DNA of 64,000 nucleotides from Girardinichthys multiradiatus (GCF_021462225.1 NC_061804.1:10546740-10610739), one strand, 5' to 3'; positions 34,917-47,986 are shown, counted from the first letter of the stretch. The notes: generated from the sequence alone by a model not told the origin. Made by a program: numbers and translations.

Positions 34917-35843
34917 ATTCAATAAACATCAGCAAGAACAGATCCACTGGTTGCCATGACAATGTCTTCAGCAGCTGAACACACTATGTGAATAACAATA
35001 TGCCTGGATGCTGCTGACTTCAGAGAATGACCGAGAGGCAAGCTTTTTCACACAGGGTCAGATTCAGACAGGGTCTTCTCAGTTTCTAGTCTAAGAACAT
35101 TCTTCTTACTGAAGGACCGACATTCAAAATTGCATTTCCCTTGTCCAGAGGATATTGATGAAGTAGTATCTGCCCTCAGATGTAGGAGATCAAACAGCAC
35201 TTGTGAAGGAGCAACCATCACATCTCTCAACATCAAGGCATCAGCAGAGGTAGTAGTCCAAGGAATCTGGGGTGGATGCCTGTTTGGTCAGAACTACTCA
35301 TGCCTTCCAGAGCCAAAGCATGCATATATTCTGGTATTTATCTGTAACTTTATCATGTCAAAAAAGAACATTTAACTGCATTTATTTTCCTTACATTCTG
35401 CAGCCATCAGAGGCTATGGCAAAGGAGGTAGTGGGTAACACTACAGGAAGCTTAGCAGAAACAGAGCTGACTGGATATTGTAGAGGCCCTGAGATCCATG
35501 GAGATGACAAAACTACAACAAGACACATTTTCCACTGAATGCCGATCCAAACACACCTTGGAGTTGGGTCTTCATTTGGATAGTTTGAAGCCTGGTCCAT
35601 CCCCCTGCTCAAAACCGATGAAGCTGTTATGCTGGCATGCCCATTTTTAGCAAAAAATAAGTTAAAGTTGTTCGATCATGAACATTTAGCATTATAAGTG
35701 TTTAGTTTGAACCATTATTTTCTATTTATTTGTTCTTTGCTTCACTTCTTTCATAATGTGACAGCAATGAGACAAAAAGTAGGGTTGAATGTTATGGAGA
35801 AACCCTTAAAAATGCTCCACATCACATGCTGTACTGTAATAAC
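34086..35843. other. Non-coding, no gene seen
   Basis: Apart from the CA microsatellite (separate entry) no element or gene was recognised. Frames at 35048-35612 on both strands lack motifs. Confidence 0.5.
34865..34914. repeat. (CA)25 microsatellite
   Basis: About 25 uninterrupted CA units, the purest and longest dinucleotide run in the window. It is likely to be length-polymorphic. Confidence 0.97.
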
Positions 35844-37083
35844 ATTCAATTCAATTCAATTCAGTTTTATTTATATAGCGCCAATTCACAACACATGTTG
35901 TCTCAAGGCACTTCACAACAGTCAGGTTCATACATTCCAATTAATCCTAATAATTGAACAGTGCAGTTGGAGTTAGCTTTTTATTCAAATTGGATAAAAA
36001 AAATTTCTGTCCAAGGAAACCCAGCAGATTGCATCAAGTCAGTGACTTGCAGCATTCCCTCCTTCCGGATGAGCATGTAGAGACAGTGGACAGTCACTGG
36101 CGTTGACTTTGCAGCAATCCCTCATACGGAGCATGCATGTAGCGACAGCGGAGAGGAAAAACTCCCTTTTAACAGGAAGAAACCTCCAGCAGAACCAGGC
36201 TCAGTGTGAGCGGCCATCTGCCACGACCGACTGGGGGTTTGAGAGAACAAAGCAGAGGCACAAAAAGAACACAGAAGCACTGATCCAGAAGTACTTTCTA
36301 TGGGAAAGAAAAGTAAATGTTAATGGATGTAGCTCCTTTAGTTGTTTCACCTAGAAAGAAAGAACAGATAAACTCTGAGCTAGTTTTCAAGGTTAGAGTC
36401 TGAAAGAGAGCACATAGAGATTGTTACAGTTAAGCTCAGTCAATTTCCATGTCTAGGAGAGAGAAAGTTAAACATTAAAAGACAGGGCTATGTGGATCAT
36501 CGGTAGAGGGTGAGCATTACGTTGTTGCCAGCAGAAGCTCAGACAATTCCCCTCTCCAGAAAGGTGTCACAGGCAGACACAGAGCCAGGCCAGGTGTAGC
36601 TTCTAGGAAGAGAAAAGAGAGAACAAAGTTAAAAGCTGAAATAACAGCAAACAATGCAAAATTGGAGAGTAGTGTGAGAATGTAGCGAAGAGGGTGAAAG
36701 TGGTCATTATGTCCTCCAGCAGCCTAAGCCTATAGCAGCATAACTACACAGATAGTTTCAGTTCAGATTATTTAATTAAACGGCGCTTATTTACAACAAC
36801 GTCGTCTCAAGGCACCTCACAAAGGGTCCCACTGATGGTCATTGTTATACTAAAAACCACAAGGATTGGGATACCTCCCTCTGTCAGACTGATTATAACC
36901 ATTGGAAAAGAGAAGGTGTCATACAGGTAGCAGAAATGGAGGGTGTGTTTGCACCTCAACCATAACTGAGCCGGTTTAGGCTAAACCTGACTCCCCCTTA
37001 CTCCAACCAACAGGGAGGGAAGAAGACGGAGGTAAAAAATAAGGAAGATAGCTCAGGATAAACTAAGCCACTCTAACTATAAG

Positions 37084-39645
37084 CTTTATCAAAAAGGAAA
37101 GTTTTAAGCCTAGCCTTAAAAGTAGACAGGGTGTCTGCCTCACGGACTAAAACTGGGAGCTGGTTCTACAGGGGAGGAGCCTGATAACTAAAGGATCTGC
37201 CTCCCATTCTACTTCTAAAGACTCTAGGAACCACCAGTAAACCTGCAGTCTGAGAACGAAGTGCTCTGTTAGGAACATATGGAACAATCAGATCTCTGAT
37301 GTATGATGGAGCTAGATCATTAAGGGCTTTATATGTGAGGAGGAGAGTTTTAAATTCTATTCTGGACTTAACAGGGAGCCAATGAAGGGAAGCTAAAATA
37401 GGAGAAATATGATCTCTCTTTTTAATTTTCATCAGAACTCTTGCTGCAGCATTTTGAATCAGCTGAAGGCTTTTAACTGCATTTTGTGGACATCCTGATA
37501 GTAACGAATTACAACAGTTCAGCCTTGAAGTAACAAATGCATGGACTAGTTTTTCAGCGTCACTCCTAGATAGGATATTTCTAATTTTGGCAATGTTCCG
37601 GAGATGAAAGAAGGAAATCCTAGAAACTTGTTTAATATGGGATTTAAATGACATGTCCTGGTCAAAAATAACACCAAGGTTTTTTACTTTATTATCAGAG
37701 GTCAATTTAATGCCATCCAGGTTAAGTGATTGACTAAGCAGTTTCTTTTTTAAAAGACTCCGGTCCAAAGACGACAACTTCTGTTTTGTCTGAATTTAGA
37801 AGCAAAAAAGTTAACGTCATCCAAGTTTTTATATCTTCAAAACATGCTTGTAGTCTATCTAACTGGTTGGGCTCATCAGGATTTATGGATAAGTAAAGCT
37901 GAGTATCATCAGCGTAACAGTGAAAATGTATCCTATGCTGCCTGATAATTTGACTTATTGGAAGCATATATATAGTAAAGAGAATTGGCCCAAGTACTGA
38001 ACCCTGTGGTACTCCACAATTAACCCTGGAGTTTAAAGATAATTTATCATTTACATGAACAAACTGGAATCTGTCAGACAGATAAGATTTAAACCAGCCT
38101 AGCGCTGTTCCCCTGATCCCTACAGCATATTCCAGCCTTTCTAAGAGAATTTTGTGATCGACTGTATCAAATGCAGCACTGAGATCTAACAGAACCAGAA
38201 CAGACACAAGTCCATTATCTGAGGCCATAAGAATATCATTAGTGACTTTCAGCAGAGTTGTTTCAGTGCTATGATGAGCGTTGAAACCTGACTGAAACTC
38301 TTCAAACAGGTCATTGCTGTATAAATGCTCACACATTTGATTAGCAACAAATTTCTCAAGAATTTTAGATAAGAATGGAAGATTGGATATAGGTCTGTAA
38401 TTTTTCAAGTCATCTCGATCAAGCGAAGGTTTCTTAAGTAAAGGTTTAATTACAGCTAACTTAAAAGCCTGTGGTAAATATCCATTTACTAAAGATAGAT
38501 TAATCATATCTAAAATGGGGCTGGTAATCAGAGGGAACACTTCCTTAAATAATTTGGTTGGGATTGGGTCTAACATACAAATTGAAGGTTTAGATGAAGC
38601 TAATATTTCTGATAACTCAGGAAGCTTCACAGGATCAAAACAGTCCAAACACAAATCAGGTTCTGCAGTTATTTCCAATGTTGTCTCACTGAGGATGAAG
38701 TAATCATCTTCGGGAGTATGTCAAAGATTTTCTTTTTAATAGAATTAATTTTATTTAAGAAGAATCCCATAAAGTCATGACTGCTAAGAACTAAGGGAAT
38801 GGATGGCTCAACAGAGCTATGACTCTGTGTAAGTTTAGCAACTGTACTAAAGAGAAACCTAGGATTATTATTGTTCTCTTCTATTAATGATGAGAAATAA
38901 GCTGTTCTAGCTTGGTGAAGTGTCTTTTTATACAACAGTAGGCTATTTTTCCAGATTAAGTAGGAATCCTCTAGGTGTGTAGAACGCCATTTTCTCTCCA
39001 ATTTTCTAACATTGTGCTTTAAAGTACGCAGCTCTGAATTAAACCAAGGAGCTAGCCTCCTATTAATGATTACCTTATTTTTCAAGGGGGCTGCATTGTC
39101 TAATGCATCACGCAATGATGAAGAAACACTATGAACAAAATAATCAATTTGTGAAGGGGAAGAAACAAACTTATTGCCCTTATTCTTGCTTTTCAGTGAT
39201 AATGAGGAAATTAAAAGTGAAACAGATTCTTTAAAGGTTGTTACAGCATCGCCTGATAATGATCTACTATAATGAAATTTTCTTTCAGGTGTGGAGTACT
39301 CGGTTAAATTAAACTCAAAGGTTATTAAGAAATGGTCAGACAGGACAGGGTTATGAGAGAATATTGTTATGTCTTTACACTCAATGCCATTGACTCATTT
39401 ATAGTAACATAATCCTCTTGCTGCAGCCAGGTTTCTGTGAGGCAAAGTAAATCAATCTGATTGTCACAAATCAGGTCACTAACTAGCAAAGTCTTTGAAG
39501 GGAGAGATCCTATGTTCAGTAAGCCACATTTAATTGTTTTATTTTTCTTTTCAGTCTGAGTTGTGTTTATTTTTATTAGATTTTCCTGATTTCCTCCTTT
39601 TAGATTATTTTTTAATCTATTCAATTTTGGCCGTGGGGGAGACAC
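37084..39645 (-). pseudogene. L2 ORF2 copy 2, endonuclease core deleted
   Basis: Start region at 39645 reads [18 protein letters not shown] and retains LNIGSL and LTETWL. After NES it jumps directly to IECKDIT, deleting about 430 bases relative to copy 1 (copy-1 positions about 7453-7880) and with them VGDFNIH. The SDH block survives. The frame resumes as a 148-residue piece (39115-38669), shifts near 38690 (loss of four bases), then gives the polymerase core (separate entry). It shifts again near 37760 and continues to 37166, where a Trp codon preserved in copy 1 has become TAG. The element is dead. Confidence 0.9.
37734..38678 (-). pseudogene. L2 reverse-transcriptase core, catalytic motifs intact
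   Basis: Best-preserved piece of copy 2. It contains [18 protein letters not shown] and GFNAHHSTETTLLKV (fingers), [13 protein letters not shown] (motif A, first Asp), GVPQGSVLGPILFTIY (motif B) and CYADDTQLY (motif C, the two catalytic Asp residues), then LNSDKTEVVVFGPE. Motifs B and C are exactly what copy 1 lacks. The Met at its start is internal. The protein would lack its endonuclease and is interrupted at both ends by frameshifts. Confidence 0.92.
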
Positions 39646-39738
39646 TGTCTTAATAGGGTAATGGGTGGGTAGCAGTACAGAAGCTGCAGAGAGGAGTGTT
39701 AAACTATGACCCTGCTTCCTGGTCTGAACCCTGGGTTG

Positions 39739-39938
39739 TCAGAGTTTTGGAGAACTAATAAATTCGGCCAGATTCCTAGAAAGAAGAGCAGCTCCATCCA
39801 AAGTGGGATGGATGCCATCTCTCCGGATCAGACCAGGTTTTCCCCAAAATATTCGCCAGTTATCAATGTAACCCACATTATTTTCTGGACACCACCTAGA
39901 CAGCCAGCGGTTGAATGACAGCATGCGGCTAAACATGT
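39739..39938 (-). pseudogene. L2 ORF1 esterase, C-terminal fragment
   Basis: Residues matching the last 66 or so of ORF1 in copy 1: [19 protein letters not shown], then the [16 protein letters not shown] block holding the putative catalytic Asp and His of the SGNH fold. The nucleophile and Gly-Asn-Asp blocks are missing because the insertion is 5'-truncated. The frame continues a further seven or so codons into flanking DNA. Confidence 0.85.
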
Positions 39939-41039
39939 GCCAGTGTTTAGCGTATACCATGGTGTAAGGCCGGAAGACTTCACAAAATGGACACCATCTA
40001 ACCTTTCTGCTACAACTCTAAAATGTGATGTTATGTTTATTTTTCATTAAGGAAACATGCTAACCTTTCTGTACCATATGTTTTACAAAGAGACTGCTTG
40101 TACCTTTCAATCATCTCTACAGCTCTGTCATAAAATAATTATTGGGGCAAAGGGTATCAGCCGAGTTAAAGGTCATAGATTGAAGGTCACGATAAACTCA
40201 CTGTTCAGATCAATACACCATCTGCTTCACAGCCATGCATGCTGCTTCCTCAACCACTGATGCTGATCAGTGCTGCTCCTCTGTGTGTAACAGGCTGCAG
40301 AATAATCAGCAGCAAATACTTGGAAATACAATGAAAACCAGAATCCAGAATCATTTATCAAACTGGGTCTGTTTAAAATTCCAGCGTGAAACACACCAGG
40401 TGATCTATTGATAAAACGACAATAAAATATTCAGAACTTGTCGTGTTTTTGTAACCCTAGAACAGCCAATCCATATGAATGCAGGTCCTCTGCCACTCGT
40501 CCTGTCACAGCGCCATGTGTCTACAGTAGCCAAGAATAAATACAAATCGAAGAAAAAAAACATGGCTTTAGGAAGGCCCATTTGCATTTTTTCACTACAA
40601 GAATGATTAAAAGTGAAGGGCGAGGGGAGAGATGTCTGGTTGACCACTAGATGTAACAAAAATGTACAGGCTGGACAATTAAGTATTTAACCTCAACTTG
40701 GGACATTTATTGTTGGTAAGGATTCTTGCCATCTATGATTCAGTTATTACATTACAAAATACAAGTAGAAGTTCAAAGTTTGATCTAGTAGACTAGAAAC
40801 AGTCGAGCCTCAGATTTAAATTCAGCTGGTTAGTAAATGAAATTCTTTTAGCTTCTGATCAGAACCAAATGAAGGAATCATGCCTTTGTTCACATAAAAA
40901 CCATGACATTTCCTAAGCTGGGTGTTCAATGGAAGTAAAAACAGTTATGGTAAAAATGAAGTATAATTTAATAGCTTATAAAGCCCCTTCTGTCAGCCAG
41001 AAGTTGATGAAGACTGCATGGCTTTATCAGTCACATCGT
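39939..41039. other. Non-coding, no gene seen
   Basis: Immediate 5' flank of L2 copy 2 and further unannotated sequence. The 84-codon minus frame at 40405-40659 has no recognisable domain. Confidence 0.5.
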
Positions 41040-41160
41040 TGGCCCACTATTTTCAGTAAGGTCGCTCCACAGCATTTCAATCAGGTTGAGATCTGGACTT
41101 TGACTGGGCCGTTGCAACATCTTGATTCTCATCTCCTTCAGCCATTCCGTGTTTGGGATA
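41040..41160 (-). mobile_element. Tc1-like transposase remnant (family T7)
   Basis: Minus-strand translation gives LQRPSQSPDLNLIEMLWSDL, the block around the third catalytic residue (Glu in LIEMLW) of a Tc1-type transposase. It differs in wording from T1-T6 and so represents another family. Only about 40 residues are recognisable, and nothing of the rest of the protein or its ends is visible. Confidence 0.65.
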
Positions 41161-44100
41161 ATTTTTCTGTTGATGGCCCAAACATCTTGTCTTTGTGAAC
41201 CCAACGTCATGGATTGTGTCATCTTGTTAGTGAGATTTATTGTTACATCTGTTCTCTTAAAAAGTATGTACGATGGACTTGATGGGCAGAAACAGTCACA
41301 TCTCTAAGATCATCGCTGACACATTTCAGCCTTGGCTTTATGCTAATGTGCACCCAAACTGCCAAAAACTCCTCAGAGGCCATCACACTGGCTACTGATC
41401 AGTTAATCAATGCATTTGATCAGCAATACCTGGATGTAATTGTCTTGAGTAAATCATGGGAGAGCTGCAGGGGTGTATTATGTTTGTCCCAAAACTGCGT
41501 TGACAGTGATGGAAACTTATTTTACTCTAGATTAAACACTTGCTGTGTAAAACTAGGGTACTGCTTGATAAAACACTGACCTTAATAATCATAACAGGAA
41601 GTTATGTATAAAACGTTCTGCCATGTTTGAAACTGACTTTCAACTTTGTGTTCAGCCAAACAATAAAAATGCTTTATGAAACACTTAAATATTAGCTTTA
41701 TATGTTACTGGCAATATGAGGGGGGAACAAAAAAAATCAATACAGGCATTCACTTTGGAGGACATCTGAGTAATGACCTGATTTATTTGACAGAAAGTCA
41801 TCTATGCAGAGGAAATCCCTCAGTCTGCTGCACCCTGCTGCATTTCAAACAGGTTTTCACACCACTTTCTACAGCTCTTTGAGCAATTGGCAATTATTAA
41901 AAATATGCTGCTAAAGGGCAAAAAAAAAAAAAAAAAAACCAAAATAAAATATAATTGTCTTTCGTTACTTCTGCCTATGAAGTACTAAATGCAGCCAAAA
42001 AGGTCAAACTGAAGCTCACCATTAAATCAGCAGCAGCTTGAATAGAAGTGCAAAATAGGAGTGCAGCAGGAAAGTGGTGCCTCTGATGGTGAAGGAACTG
42101 TGCTGTAACAGATATGGATTGTTTCCCACCGCATGAAAACAAGGCACAGCAAACTGGCTGGAAAAAAATGTTCTCTGCAGTTCCCAACGGTGCTTCCAAC
42201 TATCCTGTTTTATTAACATGAAGTATTGTTGCAGCCTGGCACCAAAACACCTCTCTGATCCAAAACTCCCCTAGAGAGAGGAAATGAGGGACATGGAGAC
42301 AAAGTGGGACAGAGGCAACAAAACAGCACAACCACAGAATAGATCAAAGTCAGAGTATAGAGGATGAAGGTAGGAAGAAAGATCAAGCAATAAAAGGAAA
42401 GACAAAATGAATGTAAGGGGAGAAGATAAAGTTAAAGAAAGAATAATGGAGAAAAATAAAGAGTTAGGCTTTCTGATGTAGCTTCGCCAGAAGAATCAGG
42501 ATTTCAAATTTACATTTTTCTTGTTTTGTGCTTGTCAAATGCAACAAGGGCCTGTTGCCAAAGCTCCGCAACAAGCACAGTGAGTGCATTCAAAATTTGC
42601 ATATGTTTTCACAAAGCAAGTCTGTCAAAGTGAAGGGAGGACACCAAATTAAAGCACATCAGAAAAAAAGGGCAATGTTGGAAATACCAGTAAGCAGAAT
42701 GTTATATCTAAGCAAAAACCTCCAGCTTACAGTTCAAAATCCACCAGAGCTAGAAGTTTTACGAAAAATCTAATAACACTGAGTTTTCTCTAAAAGTTTC
42801 TGTCTACAGAAGAGGTTTCACTGAGCCACTGAAAGGTTTGGCACAGTTATGTTTCCCATTAGAGAGTATTGGGTCTGATGGGCTGGACCACTTCAGTTCT
42901 TATCATTGATTTTGTAGGAGTGGGTGTTTGAATGTTCTCTGTCAAACCAGTGCAGGTGATGCTGCATTCTATTTGTACTCAGAAGTTGGAATTTTGAGCT
43001 CCAGCTTGTAAAGATTAATGGGAATGTGCTCTAAAGTTGGAATTCTGAACTGGAAAGTAGACGTTTTCTCATCGGTCCTGACCAATGAATCCAATATGGC
43101 TGCCGTGTGAAAGAAGCAGTGGCTGATTTGCTGCAGACAAGGTCACTTTAGGTCTTCTACTGCTTCCTGTTATAACTTGGGAACAGGGGATGAAGATGCT
43201 TCCACTTCTCTCCAAGAAAAAAAAAAAAAAAACATTTATTTTTTTATTAATATGCAGGCATAGTGAGCAAACAGGATTTCAAATTCAAATGTATTGATGC
43301 AGCTATTTCTTTCATCCATAGGTAAGTGTGACACCATTCCTCTAAAACGTGCTGCCCTGATAAGACCCTAACCTACAGTAGAGATGATATGCCTCGTGCA
43401 CATTGCTTTCCAAGACAATCGTCCGCTGCTGCTGCTGCTTCAGAAAAATGTCAGGCGTGCTGGCTTTGGTCAGACGCCGTAGGGGTTATTTGTGAGACGC
43501 TGCTTTGAAAAGCATCAAAATAACGTTTGTGGAACTCAAAAAGAATTTAAGAATATATCTGCATGCAAATAATTCAACCTTGAGACCAAAACTCCTCAGT
43601 AAACTGTGTCAATTACAGCAACAAAAATCACAGTCTAAATAGAAGATTGGTTCATGGACAGACGTAGCAATCTGGTATTTATGCTTCCTGTTTACGGGAG
43701 GGGAAAACAGATCCAGTCGGAATGATTAGGTGCGAAACCTCACATGCAAAGCAATGATAAACACAATATATCCTTCCCAGCTACATACTGTAAATCAGAC
43801 ACCACTTTATTCTCCACAGTTTAATTTATTCTTGTCCAAACCCAGAGCCCATTTGCTACAAATGTAATAAATCCACTCATACACTGAATAGTCTCCACTT
43901 ACAATACTGTCAACAGTTTTTCAAGGACACAGACTAGCTTTATCTAAAAAATCTAATAAAACTCAGTTTAGAAGATGTGTTAGCAGAAACATTGCCTGAA
44001 TTTATTTTCATATTTGTATGGCCTTGTGTCTGTTTTATCAAGCCACAGACATTTCATAATAAAACAGATGTTTGTTCAAGTGGATAATCCCAGAACAGAG

Positions 44101-44810
44101 ACTGATGATCAGCCTGATATGAAAAATAGGATTGTGTGCATTTTAGTTAATATTACACAAATGTGTTAAAAAAAAAAATAAACAGGCTCTCAAACCCCCT
44201 GTCACAATGGGAATTAGATTCATTGGTCTAACAGAAAATGTATTCTTTCACAACGCAGGTTGCATTAGGGTGACATAATCTTCCTTTTTATTTTATTTCC
44301 AACAGGCATGCATGTAAAATACATTGCTGTTAGGTTACAGCATTGTTGCAGATCACAAAAGGAACAAATTTGCCACTGTTATAAACCTGCTGGTCGTTAA
44401 CCTCACAGCAGGCCACAGCACAGACCGGGTTGCAGCAAACATCACATGAAAATATCAAACTGTTACGCTAGTCTGCAGAGATAAATGCCTTGTTTTAAAG
44501 TAAAAAGCAATAAAAGGGGTAAGGTGGCTACATTTTATGGGCCGCGGTGTCTGGGTGGATCCGGTCACCTTGAAAAAGAGCAAACATACGGATGGAGTGT
44601 ATGGTGATCACTCAGAACCAAGTTCAATAGGAAACTGAAATCTGATGATCTTATACAGGAGGACTTGGAAATTATTCTGTCCTAAATACAAAAAGGAAAA
44701 AAGTGGAAAAATCAAATAAAAAGACAGACAGCAGATAATAACCATAAAAAAACTAAGAACTTACTCAAAAATACTAATTAATATTAGACCTGAAAGTAAT
44801 ATCTATGTAT
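41161..44810. other. Non-coding, no gene seen
   Basis: Includes A runs at 41920-41938 and about 43217-43231, a purine-rich stretch at about 42270-42470 and a short CTG run near 43428. No frame has a recognisable domain. Confidence 0.5.
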
Positions 44811-45613
44811 TTGGGGCAACTCAATAAATAAGAGTCTCATCAAAAAGATCAATTATTTTCGTAATTCAATTGAAAAATTTATAGATTCATTAGAGGTCGA
44901 GTGACATTTCAGGCCTTTATGTCTATAAGTTTGATTATTATGAAACTCCAACATTCAGTTTATCAGAGTAAAACAATTGCATGAGACCAATAAAATGAGA
45001 TTAATATAGAAAATGTTATGGCCTCCTAATTATGAGAAAACTGCTGACTTGACAGTTGTCCAACAGTCACTGACAACCTCCACAAAGGAACTAAATCATA
45101 TAAATGCATTGCTAAAGTGTTGGCAGTTCACAGAATGCTTTATTCAAGCATATTAATGGAAATGGAGTGGAAAGTTGAGTGGAAAGAAAAACTGATGGAA
45201 ACAATGGTGCAGAAGCTACAGGGGATATCCTCAGGCTTGAGCCGATGTGAAGCACAGGTAGTTCCAGAGTTTGAAAGAGATTCACTGCAGCTGGAGTCAG
45301 CTCTTTAGAGCCACCACCCACAGACATATCCATGACATGGGCTACAATTTACATATTTTAAAGAGACAGAGCAAACCAAGTAAAGTTTCAATAGGTAGAT
45401 AAAAATATTTCACAAGTATTTTATCCAACTGTGAAGTTAGATGAACAATGGCTGTACCACATGGTTGCAGAAAGAGGAAGGGGCCTGCTGTGATTCCTTT
45501 GGCACTGGAAACCTGCAGCATGTGGAGGACAAGATAGATTCAATCAGGTATCATGTCCTCCTGTGGTCTGTAAGGAAGCTGAAGCTCTGGGTGTCTTTGG
45601 ATCTTGTAACAGG

Positions 45614-46538
45614 TGTCATATGACATCTTTGACTTAGTTGAAAACACAAGACCACAAAATTTTATTTAGCTTGGGTTTTTGCAGTCTGTTTATTTCCTTT
45701 TCAGTTTTGTTCCCTCTACCGCCTCCTCGTGTGTTGTGTTTCTCTCCTCTTGTTTTCAGCATCTTACTAGTTGCTTTCTTTTTACCTTGTGATGTTATTA
45801 TTATTATTATTATAGTTGCTTTCCTTGGATTCTTTAGTTTAGTTCTTCTTTTTCTATCTCTGTATTTATTTATGGTTAGGTATTTGTTCTCCTTCCGGCT
45901 CTTCCTTATAAGTTAGTTTTAGTTATTGTTTATTTTTGGTTTGTACATATTCTGGTTCTCTGTTTCCTTTCCAGTTTTGTTCTATCAGTGTTGGTTTAGA
46001 TTTTTAGTCATGTTTCCCTTATGGCTTCTATTTTTACTAAAGTGCTTAGGTTGTTGTGTCCGCCCCTGTTTCTCAGTTTCCTTCAGTTCATGTTTATTCT
46101 TGATTCTTATGTTTTATTTATCTTGGTTTATAGTTTTGTTTTAGGTCTGCACATTGTCTTATTAGTTAGCCCTTTTCCTCATGCTTTAGTTTTATTAGGT
46201 TCACCTGTTCCCTCTGCCTTCCTGCCTCCTTGCCTCACCTGTCCTTAGTTCCTTTGATTACCTGCCTTTGTTCTCTCTCTGTATATTAGTTGGTTTGTTT
46301 CATTATGTTTTGTTGGTTCCTTGCGTTACAACTCGTTCACACCTCTCTGCACTACCCTCGTCCATGCTATGTGCTCCTGTAGTGTCTAATTCTTAAATTT
46401 TTGGATTCCCGATCTGTGTCGTACCTGCAGTGATTTGTGTTATGCTTTTGATCCTTCAAATAAAGTAAGGATTTATTTAAGATGCTGCTTCCAAGCTCTT
46501 GTCTGCACTTTGGTCCACCCCAAAACCACAACGTGACA
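45614..46538 (+). mobile_element. Solo LTR, 925 bp, exact 5-bp target duplication, inside T4
   Basis: Starts TGTCAT and ends GTGACA (inverted TGTCA/TGACA). ACAGG occurs immediately on each side (45609-45613 and 46539-46543). An AATAAA near 46460 gives plus orientation. The body is T-rich and pyrimidine-rich on the plus strand and contains an ATT microsatellite at 45795-45813. The hydrophobic open frames it encodes (45638-46248) are products of that T-richness, not genes. Removing it restores an uninterrupted Tc1 coding block. Confidence 0.85.
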
Positions 46539-46923
46539 ACAGGACAATAATCCAAAGCATAACTCAAAGTTTACCAAGGCTAGGTTTCAGAAAACCCCTG
46601 AAAGACACCAGAGATGCCCTTATTGTCACTGGACTGAACTCTAATAGAAACTTCTGGTGGAATTTGAAAAAAGGCATCTGCAGCACACAAACCGAAGAAT
46701 ATTTAAGAACTGGAGGCCTTTGTTCATGAGAAGTGGGTTCTTGGGGAAACACTGCCTGAAGCTGGTGTCTGGCTGTAAATCACATTTGTAGCAGGTTATA
46801 ACAGTAAATGGAGGATCTGAGAGTTACACGGGTTTGTCATAAAGGGGCTGAATCTTTTTGAGACTGCAGCAGACTGCATGGGGCATTTTGTGTTAAATTT
46901 AGAGAAACTACTTGTAATAATAG

Positions 46924-47261
46924 TGTCATAGTTTGGTTTGTTGTTGGACCAATATGCGGGGAAGAACTCCAAAAGCTCGAGGTTTTCAGGTAAGATGAGT
47001 CTTTATTATCCATGGCAGGACACAGACAGGGTAGCCAACACACGAGATCGCACATACACATCACATAACATAAGGAACCAGCGGGGGAACAAGGGAAACA
47101 AACAGGCTTAAATACAAAAACTGAACCGCAGGGGCAACCAATGACAAACGTGACAAGACAATCAGGGGAAAACACAGAACAGGTGTGGGCTTGGGGTGCA
47201 GGGAGACAGAAAACAAATGACTAGACCAGGTAATAGAAAAAAAACACAAGCAGATATGACA
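46924..47261 (-). repeat. LTR (3' LTR in element orientation)
   Basis: 338 bp. Nearly identical to the other LTR over its last 265 bases but clearly diverged over its first 73. It has the short form of the CATAA repeat (two units near 47061-47071). Confidence 0.9.
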
Positions 47262-47280
47262 TAGTCCCTCCCTTTAAGGG
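47262..47280 (-). other. Candidate polypurine tract
   Basis: On the minus strand, AAAGGGAGGGAC lies two bases before the 3' LTR. This is the expected position and composition for the primer of plus-strand DNA synthesis and fixes the orientation of the element. Confidence 0.6.
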
Positions 47281-47360
47281 CAGATCTCAGACCCCCACAA
47301 AACAAAACCAAAACAAACATCCGACCAGGGTGGGCGGAGGGGGCCTCGGAAGAAGGACAA

Positions 47361-47986
47361 GAGTTCAGGCGGACGGCCCGGAGGCCGTCCCCGACAGACC
47401 CAGAGTTCAGGTGGCTGGTACGGAGGCCACCACAGGCAGATCCAGAGTTCAGGAGGCCGTCCCCGACAGACCCAGAGTTCAGGTGGCCGGTCCGGAGGCC
47501 GTCCCCGACAGACCCAGTGTTCAGGTGGCCGGTCCGGAGGCCATCACAGGCAGATCCAGAGTTCAGGAGGCCGTCCCCGGCAGACCCCAGAGATCAGGCG
47601 GCTGGCCCGGGGGCTGTCCCCGGCAGACCCAGAGTTCAGGTGGCCGGTCCGGAGGCCGTCCCCGACAGACCCAGTGTTCAGGTGGCCGGTCCGGAGGCCA
47701 TCACAGGCAGATCCAGAGTTCAGGAGGCTGGCCCGGAGGCTGTCCTCGACAGACCCAGAGTTCAGGTGGCCGGTCCGGAGGCCGTCTCCGACAGACCCAG
47801 TGTTCAGGTGGCCGGTCCGGAGGCCATCACAGGCAGATCCAGAGTTCAGGAGGCCGTCCCCGGCAGACCCCAGAGATCAGGCGGCTGGCCCGGGGGCTGT
47901 CCCCGGCAGACCCAGAGTTCAGGCGGATGGACCGGTGGCCGTCCCCGACAGATCCAGCGATCAGCGGGCTGTCCCCGGCCGATCTG
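47361..47986. repeat. 42-bp minisatellite, about 16 units, with higher-order pattern
   Basis: Units begin GAGTTCAGG or GTGTTCAGG and are mostly 42 bp (14 codons), with several shortened units of 30 or 31 bp. Three unit types recur in the order A-B-C over 126 bp (for example starting at 47632 and 47758). Type B differs by having CATCACAGGCAG in place of CGTCCCCGACAG. GC content is far above that of the surroundings. The 42-bp units preserve all reading frames, which explains the long overlapping plus-strand frames at 47330-48010. These are repeats, not independent genes. Confidence 0.93.

Larger units (their letters stand above)
35844..39938 (-). mobile_element. L2-clade LINE, copy 2, 5'-truncated, inverted relative to copy 1
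   Basis: Read on the minus strand, the element enters within the ORF1 esterase domain (similarity to copy 1 starts at ACATGTTTAGC, plus-strand 39938). It runs through ORF2 and the same doubled 3' tail, and ends in a GAATT repeat at 35844. ORF2 is closely similar to copy 1 but lacks a different segment: about 430 bases of the endonuclease. It also carries at least two small frameshifts and a nonsense codon. No target duplication was identified. Confidence 0.92.

Noticed and set aside
45638..46248. Hydrophobic plus-strand frames resembling membrane proteins
   Set aside because: They lie wholly inside a solo LTR whose plus strand is T-rich. Phe/Leu/Val-rich translation is a consequence of composition.
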